A DNA stretch of 21,834 nt from a virus. The notes beneath the pieces were generated by a model, which saw only the letters and a list, made by a program, of their open reading frames with translations, was not told the DNA's origin and searched no databases. Location of the stretch: positions 1 through 21,834 of IMG/VR virus record IMGVR_UViG_3300049846_000730. One strand, 5' to 3'. Both the position numbers and the translations under genes were made by a program. Of the stretch, positions 15,731 to 21,834 are shown one piece after another. Each line of letters opens with the position of its first letter. The stretch's first letter is position 1.

Positions 15731-16564
15731 TTAGTTATTCCAAGTTTCTCTATACGGGACCATTATAGATCGGTCATTGGGCCGATCCGGTGGCACCATG
15801 TAGATTCGTTTCTTACCATTCCAAGTGTATTCAAAGGGCTCATCGATGTCCACAATAAGATTTTTGCGTGCCGCATACTTAGAATCATCGCCCGTTCTTG
15901 AATCCATTGGATGAATAAGGGTCTTTTGGAGATCGGGGAGAAATTGGGCTTGAGTCTCCTGCATCGTCTTTTGCTTTCCTAGGTTATAAACGCCGTGAAG
16001 TTCAGTTCTGGCGATTTGGGTAAGCTTCCACTCCTCGCCAATGAAAAACTGGCCAAGTCGCTGAGTGACCTGACTTAGTGAGATTTCCTCAATCGCTGCA
16101 TTTGTGAGAGCATCTGCAAGCTGGCTTCTGATCTGCTCTGAGTACGCATCAAGGCTTGATTGATACTTGCTCACCAAAAGATTATTAACATCCTGGGCAA
16201 TCAAAGCCACATTAAGATTAATGGGTGTCACCGCACCTGTGAACATTTTGTCAAATGTCCTTATTTCCGAGAGCAGGTCTTCGATCCCTAGCATTGCGGC
16301 CCTCTCTGCGCCTGGGGTCATCCCTTCAAGTAGTGAGCGATTCATTGCAGATATTGCGCCGTCTACCTGTGCAAGTACGCCTCTTAACTGCTGAGCTGTG
16401 AAAGTATCAGCACGAGTGCTATCCAGCCGATCACGTAGATCGCTACGAATTTCACGGTATCTTTTGAGCAGCTTACGAGCTTCAGTTTCTTCAAGCTTTA
16501 GCACCCCTTGAATGTGATTTTCTACAATTCCAGAACTGTCTACCGTTTCAAAAAAATCAGGCAT
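15731..16564 (-). CDS. Head morphogenesis protein (SPP1 gp7 / Mu gpF family)
   Basis: This minor capsid protein acts in head assembly, and in SPP1 the homologue travels with the DNA. The C-terminal third carries the family pattern: a helix QIARTELHGVYNLGKQKTM near 183-201 followed by LIHPMDSRTGDDSKYA around 216-231 and a final beta-rich segment. The N-terminal two thirds is helical. I chose ATG 16564 (MPDFFETV) because GAGGA sits five bases upstream; an in-frame ATG at 16579 has no such site. The gene overlaps the preceding one by 8 bases and precedes the scaffold, the usual order portal, gpF/gp7, scaffold, capsid. Confidence 0.85.
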   Translation of the reverse strand: MPDFFETVDSSGIVENHIQGVLKLEETEARKLLKRYREIRSDLRDRLDSTRADTFTAQQLRGVLAQVDGAISAMNRSLLEGMTPGAERAAMLGIEDLLSEIRTFDKMFTGAVTPINLNVALIAQDVNNLLVSKYQSSLDAYSEQIRSQLADALTNAAIEEISLSQVTQRLGQFFIGEEWKLTQIARTELHGVYNLGKQKTMQETQAQFLPDLQKTLIHPMDSRTGDDSKYAARKNLIVDIDEPFEYTWNGKKRIYMVPPDRPNDRSIMVPYRETWNN

Positions 16565-16799
16565 TTTCGTCCTCGACATAGACTACATTACCAGACTTCC
16601 TAAGCCTTCCGAAAGTATGAATAACAAACTGTGGCCTATCTTTTGATGATGCCCTGCCCGTGTATGCCCTGGTCATAATAATGACATCAGACACATAGAT
16701 CGTGCTCATCTTAGACTTTCCAAAGCTTGCGATGGCCCATGGAGTAGAGCCGCTGATTCGATCTCTGCTTATATAGATTTCCCAGTGCCCAACTTCCAT
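16557..16799 (-). CDS. Hypothetical protein, 80 aa, between portal and head morphogenesis genes
   Basis: A small, probably beta-rich protein (HWEIYISRDRIS; STIYVSDVIIMTRAY; RPQFVIHTFGRLRKSGNVVY) with no recognisable family. Its ATG directly follows the TAA of the upstream gene and has no good ribosome binding site, so translation is probably coupled. Its stop overlaps the start region of the gpF-like gene, and the ribosome binding site of that gene lies inside this one. Tight embedding in the head operon supports a real gene. Function unknown. Confidence 0.65.
   Translation of the reverse strand: MEVGHWEIYISRDRISGSTPWAIASFGKSKMSTIYVSDVIIMTRAYTGRASSKDRPQFVIHTFGRLRKSGNVVYVEDENA
16570..16574 (-). 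promoter_or_regulatory. Ribosome binding site deciding the gpF-like start
   Basis: GAGGA lies five bases upstream of ATG 16562-16564 and inside the 3' end of the preceding gene. The alternative in-frame ATG at 16577-16579 lies on the far side of this motif and has no purine-rich site of its own, so the shorter product is preferred. Confidence 0.6.
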
Positions 16800-17465
16800 T
16801 TATTTTACAAATCTTGAGAACTTGGAGAGATTTTTAATTGCGTTTTTGAACCCGGAGAGTCCGCTATAGTATCCAAGCCCTACAGAAGCACCCACAATGC
16901 CACCAGCAACGGCATTTGCTGTTGTTTCTGCTGTTCCAGGCTTCTTGCCCTTAACGCCCTCATAAAGATTGCTAAGACCACCAGTAACCAGCGCACCACC
17001 AGCAATCCTACCGAATGCCCTAACCTTTTGCCTGTTTTGAAACATGGCATTTGATGCAATACCGGCTCTGAACGCGTCTCTTTTGAACTTATTGAGTAGC
17101 TCTTTTTGAGCTGGCTTAAATACGAACTCGCTTGCAGTATCTGTGCCAAATCCTAGATCAGGCTGCCATGGAGTTAAACTTTTACTGGATGCCTTGGTAG
17201 CTGCTTTTCTGCCTTTTTCTATGATGACCCTTGCGCCTTTTGCTGCCGCCCTAGAAATATCCTCAAGTCTCGCAGAAGCAAGAACCATTTTAGAAGCAAA
17301 GCGACCGGCAAACAGTGCCGTCCCAACTCCTGCAGCAACTAAACCAGCACCCACTATGGCTGTCTTAACCTGCGGGTCAATGCCTTTAGCCGGAGTCTTA
17401 GGTGATCCGCCCTTTCGAATCGGGATTATGCGCCCATTTATGCGTCTGAAGACCACGTCACCCAT
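16800..17465 (-). CDS. Gly/Ala-rich membrane-like virion-operon protein with NGRIIP motif
   Basis: I do not recognise a characterised family. The 221 residues start with FRRINGRIIPIRK (6-18) and a short basic Pro/Lys linker. A hydrophobic glycine/alanine segment follows (about 36-54), then a basic helical middle, and two further hydrophobic glycine-rich stretches (about 153-164 and 185-206) before a basic tail. No signal peptide is seen. The N-terminal motif recurs in the protein encoded at 12137-12589, with 9 of 13 positions identical. The gene abuts the portal stop and the next start. Its location among head genes and its membrane-active look suggest an internal or ejected virion protein. 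That is inference; a membrane-associated morphogenesis factor is also possible. Confidence 0.75.
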   Translation of the reverse strand: MGDVVFRRINGRIIPIRKGGSPKTPAKGIDPQVKTAIVGAGLVAAGVGTALFAGRFASKMVLASARLEDISRAAAKGARVIIEKGRKAATKASSKSLTPWQPDLGFGTDTASEFVFKPAQKELLNKFKRDAFRAGIASNAMFQNRQKVRAFGRIAGGALVTGGLSNLYEGVKGKKPGTAETTANAVAGGIVGASVGLGYYSGLSGFKNAIKNLSKFSRFVK

Positions 17466-18986
17466 TTAAAACCCCCCGAAAGGATTTATAACTGGTTGCG
17501 TCGCAACTTTCTGCAGCTCAGTCTCAATATCTTCAACCCCAAACTCTTTCACGCCTGCAAGCCATCTCGCAGCCCATTCGCGAGAGAATATATTGGCACT
17601 AGTCGCAGCCGTCGCAACTGACAACATCTCTTTCATGTCAGTCATCGTAAGAGGAAAAACGGGGGGCCATGATGCCTGAACGTCTAAGCTCTTTGGCGCA
17701 TATCCTGCAGGGATTGTGATAGGAGATTCGCCGTATTTTTCTTCGGTGATGAGTACAGCTAAAGCCATTTTTACAAGCAAGGCTTTGATCCCAAGCTCGA
17801 TAAACGGTCTGATCTCATTTAAAAGCTCTACAAACGGGCCATGGAGAACCTCTAAGGCCCTACCTGACTGTGCATGTGCAACCATCTTCTCAGGGTCCAT
17901 CATAACGACCCTAGAGATGTCTTGAACGCCTAATCTCACCTTATCTCGAAGCTCACTAGCAACCTTTACGCCATCAAGGTTAGACTCTAAGAAATTAGCC
18001 TCACCCTCTCTGCCTAGATTCCATGCCTTCTGAGAAGACCTGATAAGCTCGCTAAGCTCTTCCTCATCCATGTTTTTGATCGTTAGCTGAGGATCTTGGT
18101 TATATGAAACAGCCTCGCTTGATTGAGACAGGTTGTAATTAACTTCGTCGATAAAATCCATGAGATCAGTCAATAGGCCATATCCGTCAGGTGAATGCTT
18201 ATCCTCGCAGGTACGGAACCAGTGGCCTTGTACAAAGCCCAGTTCATGGTCAACCCTAGAAACTACCTGAAACTCAGGCGGAGAGGTCGCCCCAGGCTTG
18301 TATTCTGGATTGTCAAATAGGATGTCTGTCATGGTTCCAAGAATCATCTTGTACCATTTCTTTTTAGGATTCTTTTGAGCATCAAGATCAGTTTGATCCT
18401 CATAAACGTAGCGGACTTCAACACTGATAAGCTCTCCCGCAGGAGAAAACTCTGGATAGCAATATTTTGACTTAAACCATTCGATTTTGATTGCATTTTC
18501 TACAATGTAAAATCGTACGAAAGCTGATCCTGTCGCTACAGTTCTTTTGATTGGCTCAAGAAGCCTTGATCTTAGCATCGAAGAGTTAATCAGCACCTTT
18601 AAGAACTCTGTGGTGTCTGGATCTTCGTCAACTTTCATCGTTGGAAAGTTTTTATCCCCAACTAGCTTAGAAGCCACTCTACTAGAAAGCACTTTTCCGT
18701 AAGAATAAATGATACGAGGCTTTCTTTTTCTGACCGCGATGTAGTCATCCTGGCAAGAAGCATTGTCCCAGTCTTCAAGATGATCGTACTGAGTATTTTC
18801 GTAGTATTTATCAAGTTGGTGCAGTAACGGGTCACGATAGAAAAGAACAGACTGGTCATAGCTTCCGTCCATTCGTATGCCCAGGTTGTTTTTTGCTAAT
18901 TGTGCAAATCTTGATTTAGCTCGTGAGTAAAATTTGCCATCCCTAACTTTACCCGCATATCGTTGATCAAAATCAAATTCAGGCAT
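17466..18986 (-). CDS. Portal protein (SPP1 gp6-like)
   Basis: The portal forms the dodecameric ring at one capsid vertex through which DNA enters and leaves. The 506-residue length, the position directly after terL and before a gpF-type head protein, and the character of the sequence (IIYSYGKVLSSRVASKLVGD; RTVATGSAFVRFYIVENAIK; HWFRTCEDKHSPDGYGLLTD; DFIDEVNYNLSQSSEAV) fit the SPP1 gp6-type portal family. The long C-terminal helical part includes the VVMMDPEKMVAHAQSGRALE segment typical of portal stem and wing regions. A GGAG site six bases before the ATG fixes the start. The stop codon abuts the next ATG (TAAATG), so the downstream gene is probably translationally coupled. Confidence 0.9.
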   Translation of the reverse strand: MPEFDFDQRYAGKVRDGKFYSRAKSRFAQLAKNNLGIRMDGSYDQSVLFYRDPLLHQLDKYYENTQYDHLEDWDNASCQDDYIAVRKRKPRIIYSYGKVLSSRVASKLVGDKNFPTMKVDEDPDTTEFLKVLINSSMLRSRLLEPIKRTVATGSAFVRFYIVENAIKIEWFKSKYCYPEFSPAGELISVEVRYVYEDQTDLDAQKNPKKKWYKMILGTMTDILFDNPEYKPGATSPPEFQVVSRVDHELGFVQGHWFRTCEDKHSPDGYGLLTDLMDFIDEVNYNLSQSSEAVSYNQDPQLTIKNMDEEELSELIRSSQKAWNLGREGEANFLESNLDGVKVASELRDKVRLGVQDISRVVMMDPEKMVAHAQSGRALEVLHGPFVELLNEIRPFIELGIKALLVKMALAVLITEEKYGESPITIPAGYAPKSLDVQASWPPVFPLTMTDMKEMLSVATAATSANIFSREWAARWLAGVKEFGVEDIETELQKVATQPVINPFGGF

Positions 18987-19003
18987 TCAAATCTCCGTTT
19001 TTG

Positions 19004-20671
19004 CTATCTGCCGCCCATTGCATTCACACTGACAGCCGACGCTTTATATCTACCATTCACTAAATTATACAACATTTCAAGCGCATCTGGACAGTCGTCA
19101 TGTTCACCAGGGAAGTTTTCAAGCTGGCTTTTAAATTCTTGTGACAAATTCCTATTAAAAACCACCCAGCCATGAGTAACCTTTGGTTCGATTGCAGTAA
19201 TTCTTTCAACCTTATTTGCCGTCTGTTCGATGTCATAAAAACCAAGTTTTATAATACGCCCACCACGCTCCTCACGCCGTTTGCGCTCGTCAGCAAGATT
19301 TGGCAATAAAAGCTCTTTATACAGATTAGTCTCAACGCCAAACTTTTGATAGCTATAAAAATCGTGGTAATCAAAAATCTGCCTCATCCATACGGTCGGA
19401 GACTCTCTTTTAGTCCAGTCACTATGCACCAAAAGACGACCAACAGGGTCTTTGTATCCGGTCAAAATACAAGTAAAATCGCCCTTTGACTTGCTTTTCT
19501 TTTTGCCCGTAGCAGGGTCTATGACACCATAAGCGCATTGCTTTAAATCAGCCCATGGGATGACCTTTCCAGAAGTCTCAATGCAGATCCCTGCCTCAGT
19601 CTCTTTGTACCAATGGAACTGATTAAATACCCTAGAATCAGATCCTAATGGCTCTCCCTGCTTCTCTTTCATGAAAGACCTACGGCCTTGCTCGATTAAT
19701 TCGATCATCAGATCGTAATAGGGCTCTTTCTCTGGCCAAAGAACCTTAACTCCCTCAAGCATTGCCTTTTCGTTTTGCAGGTAGAATATCTTTGCGTCAT
19801 TGGCACGATTTGGATTGTCTAGGTTTGTGTAGATTCTCTGCCATTCATTCCACAGAACTCCATTTGAAGCCCATGATATGATCGCCTTATAGCTTTCTGC
19901 ATCGTATGATGGATTATTCAGGATCTTTTTTAAAAGAGATTCTGGATGCAGTATGGTGCCGATAAACTCAATGCTAGTGTTCTCATCGCCTACTTTGCAA
20001 ATGTCTTCAAAGAACCAATTTTCATACTTTTGGCGAATCTCTTCGTTTTCGACTTCGTCAGAATGCTCCACATCGTCGCAAATGATCTTTGAAGGTCTAT
20101 CTTCATTGACCCTGATACCGCGTACTTGTACGCCAGTGCCAACCGCTTTAAACGAAGTCTTATAATCCCCGCAAATGACAGTAAAATCTGTTTCAGAAGG
20201 GTTTTTGCGAGGAAAGTGTATTCCGTACACATCAACCAGAAAATTGTTAGTAAGAATTTCAGTCCGAATGTCTTTAAGTTTTCCGTTAGCTTGTGGTTGT
20301 CCATTTGAACAGACGAGAATGAACCTCTCGAATCCATAACACGCATCATGTATGGGTTTGATGAGCGCGGTGATCGTGCTCTTCGCATAGCCACGAGGGG
20401 CACCGCGAACGAAACGGCCTTTTCTTCTAGGCTGCGAGTAATAGTCAAATACGTCCATGTGGAAGTCATTAAAATTGTGTTTACAGTAGTGCGCAAAGAA
20501 AAGGTCCGCAAAAAGCTCAAGATCATTACGGCAACGCTCGACAATCTCCAGCTTAACATCTGCAAGATCCTCATCACTTCCGTCCTGCAATATACTTAGC
20601 ACGTAATCTATGAAGTCGATCCTTGATAGATTTGTCGATAGGTTTTCGTTCTTTGTCGTCGTCTGCTCCAT
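19004..20671 (-). CDS. terL: Terminase large subunit (TerL, ATPase and nuclease)
   Basis: This is the ATP-driven motor that packages DNA into the prohead and cuts the concatemer. In the 555 residues I see a Walker A-type loop GAPRGYAKST at about 90-99, Walker B KIICDDVE at 195-202, and a coupling motif FIGT near 236-239. The C-terminal RNase H-like nuclease follows, with candidate metal ligands D385 (YGVIDPATG), E447 (FGVETNLYKE) and D525/D526/D529 (HDDCPDALEM). The full set of motifs suggests an active enzyme. An AAGGGA site seven bases before ATG 20671 supports this start even though it lies 98 bases inside terS. The portal gene follows after 17 bases. Confidence 0.95.
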   Translation of the reverse strand: MEQTTTKNENLSTNLSRIDFIDYVLSILQDGSDEDLADVKLEIVERCRNDLELFADLFFAHYCKHNFNDFHMDVFDYYSQPRRKGRFVRGAPRGYAKSTITALIKPIHDACYGFERFILVCSNGQPQANGKLKDIRTEILTNNFLVDVYGIHFPRKNPSETDFTVICGDYKTSFKAVGTGVQVRGIRVNEDRPSKIICDDVEHSDEVENEEIRQKYENWFFEDICKVGDENTSIEFIGTILHPESLLKKILNNPSYDAESYKAIISWASNGVLWNEWQRIYTNLDNPNRANDAKIFYLQNEKAMLEGVKVLWPEKEPYYDLMIELIEQGRRSFMKEKQGEPLGSDSRVFNQFHWYKETEAGICIETSGKVIPWADLKQCAYGVIDPATGKKKSKSKGDFTCILTGYKDPVGRLLVHSDWTKRESPTVWMRQIFDYHDFYSYQKFGVETNLYKELLLPNLADERKRREERGGRIIKLGFYDIEQTANKVERITAIEPKVTHGWVVFNRNLSQEFKSQLENFPGEHDDCPDALEMLYNLVNGRYKASAVSVNAMGGR

Positions 20672-21182
20672 CTAGCATTCCCTTCATGTTCGCAAGCAAG
20701 TGCAAGGCTTTAACTTTGTCATGTAACGCAACAGACATCGAAACAGAATCCCCCTTTGATGTACTTGATGACGAGCATGTAATTGATTTAATAGCTGCCG
20801 CATCCTCATCTGGGATGTCTTCAGAATTTTTAAGCTGGCAAGATTGGCCTTCCCAGGTGGCGACATTCTTAAGATTAGAGAAAGCCACTCTTGAAAGTTC
20901 AGTCAATATTTTTTGTTTAGTTATGCCGTACTTATCGCAAAGTCGGCCTGTTTCGATGCGTCTGGCGACTGCAACGGCGGCTTGAACCTTGACGTTGCTT
21001 AACAGCCTACTAGCGCCTTCTGGCGCTCCATTTGGTGAGTACCCGGCCTCTATGTAAGCTTTCTCGGCAACCCCACAAGATATATACACGATAACGAATT
21101 TTTGTTGTTTTGGGTTAAGTGCCAGGAACTCGGGACAGTCAGCAAGACTATTGGGCTCCTGGCCTTTTGTTTGCTTTTCCAT
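20574..21182 (-). CDS. terS: Terminase small subunit (TerS, Terminase_2-like)
   Basis: The small terminase recognises the packaging site on phage DNA and hands it to the large subunit. The N-terminal third looks like the Terminase_2 family: LNPKQQKFVIVYISCGVAEK, then AYIEAGYS and SRLLSNVKVQAAVA, a helix-turn-helix arrangement. It is followed by a helical middle (ITKQKILTELSRVAFSNLKN) and a basic tail with a DKVKALHLLANMKG helix before it. The length is normal for the family. The start is uncertain. The frame can begin at TTG 21218, which has no ribosome binding site, or at ATG 21182, which has GAGGGA directly against it with a short spacer. I chose the ATG. The 3' end overlaps the large subunit gene by 98 bases. 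Confidence 0.88.
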   Translation of the reverse strand: MEKQTKGQEPNSLADCPEFLALNPKQQKFVIVYISCGVAEKAYIEAGYSPNGAPEGASRLLSNVKVQAAVAVARRIETGRLCDKYGITKQKILTELSRVAFSNLKNVATWEGQSCQLKNSEDIPDEDAAAIKSITCSSSSTSKGDSVSMSVALHDKVKALHLLANMKGMLDGADDDKERKPIDKSIKDRLHRLRAKYIAGRK

Positions 21183-21219
21183 TCCCTCATGGTAGCGGAA
21201 AAGCAGAGGAAGAGTCAAA

Positions 21220-21420
21220 CTATATTGGCATTCCGCCCATTACCTGTGCCCTGAACACTCTTTTATGCCTTTCGTGATTTCTATCTAACAGCTCCGATGA
21301 ACTGATGCCAAGCTCGTTGCTGATAGCACTCTTGAGTGCCTCTAACTCGTCACTGAGACTGTCAATTTTTTGTTCCATTTCCTTAAATGTATCAAGACTC
21401 ATTGTTACTGTTGGTTCCAT
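21220..21420 (-). CDS. Hypothetical coiled-coil protein upstream of terS, 66 aa
   Basis: The ATG follows a strong AAAGGAG ribosome binding site. Residues about 8-40 form a probable amphipathic helix or short coiled coil (FKEMEQKIDSLSDELEALK), followed by a polar basic region with NHERHKRVFRAQ. No family is recognised. The stop TAG lies only two bases before a possible TTG start of the terminase small subunit frame, so the two genes are probably co-translated. A DNA-binding or terminase-accessory role would be a guess from position and basic tail only. Confidence 0.65.
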   Translation of the reverse strand: MEPTVTMSLDTFKEMEQKIDSLSDELEALKSAISNELGISSSELLDRNHERHKRVFRAQVMGGMPI

Positions 21421-21431
21421 TTATTTCTCCT

Positions 21432-21671
21432 TTATATTCTGGGTGAGTTATTTTTATTAACATCATGATGTTCGAAATATTCAACAGCATCCTTAAACAC
21501 GTTAACTAAAAGCTGGGCAGTTTGTTTGTTTTCAATCCACAATCCTAAATACTTGGCTTTTGATTTCTTATTCCATGTCTGATCAGCTCCAATAGCGACA
21601 AAAGGCTTACCAGAAGTGTTTCCAATCTCAATTGGCGTAGTCTCATTGATTAGTTTTATATTCACTTCCAT
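21432..21671 (-). CDS. Hypothetical protein, 79 aa
   Basis: This small acidic-to-neutral protein begins MEVNIKLINE and carries the stretch FVAIGADQTWNKKSKAKYLG, then a probable helix (TAQLLVNVFKDAVEYFEHH). No signal peptide or membrane segment is visible and I do not recognise the family. A GAGG motif seven bases before the ATG, inside the end of the upstream gene, supports this start. It sits two genes upstream of the small terminase on the same strand. Its role is unknown; position alone does not show whether it belongs to packaging or to an earlier operon. Confidence 0.6.
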   Translation of the reverse strand: MEVNIKLINETTPIEIGNTSGKPFVAIGADQTWNKKSKAKYLGLWIENKQTAQLLVNVFKDAVEYFEHHDVNKNNSPRI

Positions 21672-21672
21672 C

Positions 21673-21834
21673 TCAATACCTCAAATTCTTTTCAAATATA
21701 ACAGCCACACACTTAAGCGAAGCAAGTTGTTGCGGAGAAACCCACTTTGCTTTCTTCCACTGTGCATGAACATTCAAAACAAAAGACGGATCAAACCAAT
21801 TTGCGTCTTTCATTTCTGCGATGATGAATTTGAA
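21673..21834 (-). CDS. Partial hypothetical protein, cut by window edge
   Basis: The last 53 codons of an open frame run in from the right edge and stop at TGA (21673-21675), one base before the ATG of the next gene. The visible residues include NWFDPSFVLNVHAQWKKAKW and then WVSPQQLASLK, a soluble-looking, Trp-rich segment. I do not recognise a family. An in-frame ATG lies seven codons inside the window but has no clear ribosome binding site, so the gene more likely starts outside. The tight junction with the following gene supports its being a real gene of the same operon. Confidence 0.55.
   Translation of the reverse strand, partial: FKFIIAEMKDANWFDPSFVLNVHAQWKKAKWVSPQQLASLKCVAVIFEKNLRY

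Noticed and set aside
16562-16579. Longer start (ATG 16579) for the gpF-like gene
   Set aside because: No ribosome binding site precedes it, whereas GAGGA is correctly spaced before ATG 16564.
19990-20577. 195-codon minus-strand frame inside terL
   Set aside because: It overlaps the TerL ATPase region in another frame. The translation is a Leu/Arg/Ser-rich shadow, while TerL has all its motifs intact.
21180-21218. TTG start at 21218 for terS
   Set aside because: Not excluded, but no ribosome binding site precedes it; the ATG at 21182 was preferred, with a poorly spaced GAGGGA as its only support.
1-21834. CRISPR array, tRNA, insertion sequence or defence island
   Set aside because: I saw no spaced direct repeats, cloverleaf sequence, transposase or defence-type gene; the content is a continuous virion gene operon.

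Overview
The window holds the virion structural and DNA-packaging region of a tailed double-stranded DNA phage, or a prophage, with a contractile (myovirus) tail. The evidence is a TerS/TerL pair, portal, scaffold and capsid genes, a tail sheath followed by a tail tube, and a baseplate set of LysM protein, gpD-like hub, spike, gpW/gp25 wedge, gpJ and gp48-like protein. Every supported gene lies on the minus strand, so the genes read from right to left. Base composition looks moderate in GC (judged by eye). Most genes have a strong GGAG-type ribosome binding site. A bacterial, probably Gram-negative, host fits the Mu-like baseplate, but nothing here identifies the host. I saw no lysis, replication, integrase or repressor gene, no tRNA and no CRISPR array.

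Layout in transcription order. (1) 21834-21220: three small unrecognised genes, the first cut by the window edge. (2) 21182-17466: small terminase, large terminase and portal. (3) 17465-13362: a Gly/Ala-rich membrane-like protein, an 80-residue protein of unknown role, an SPP1 gp7/Mu gpF-type head morphogenesis protein, an acidic scaffold, the major capsid protein, a probable decoration protein and a 42-residue very basic protein. (4) 13361-11105: the head-to-tail connector set (adaptor, stopper, a second Gly/Ala-rich protein, gp10-like neck protein, tail terminator). (5) 11085-9195: sheath and tube, followed by a good intrinsic terminator. (6) 9111-6863: tail assembly chaperone with a -1 frameshift extension, then the tape measure. 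(7) 6866-10: baseplate genes in Mu-like order, ending in a fibre-like protein with a beta-helix-type C-terminus.

The genes are very tightly packed. Many junctions are ATGA overlaps or abutting TAAATG, which suggests one long late operon with translational coupling. No stretch above 100 bases lacks a gene once the frameshift extension at 8633-8816 is counted. I found no convincing promoter. The sequences that break the pattern are short hairpins directly after the capsid, decoration and tube genes, whose products should be the most abundant in the virion.

The most interesting observations are: a likely programmed -1 frameshift with a G-rich slip site, 8-nt spacer and 7-bp stem; two virion-operon proteins sharing an N-terminal NGRIIP motif before Gly/Ala-rich hydrophobic segments; the hairpins after abundant-protein genes; and a 42-residue basic gene hidden between two head genes.
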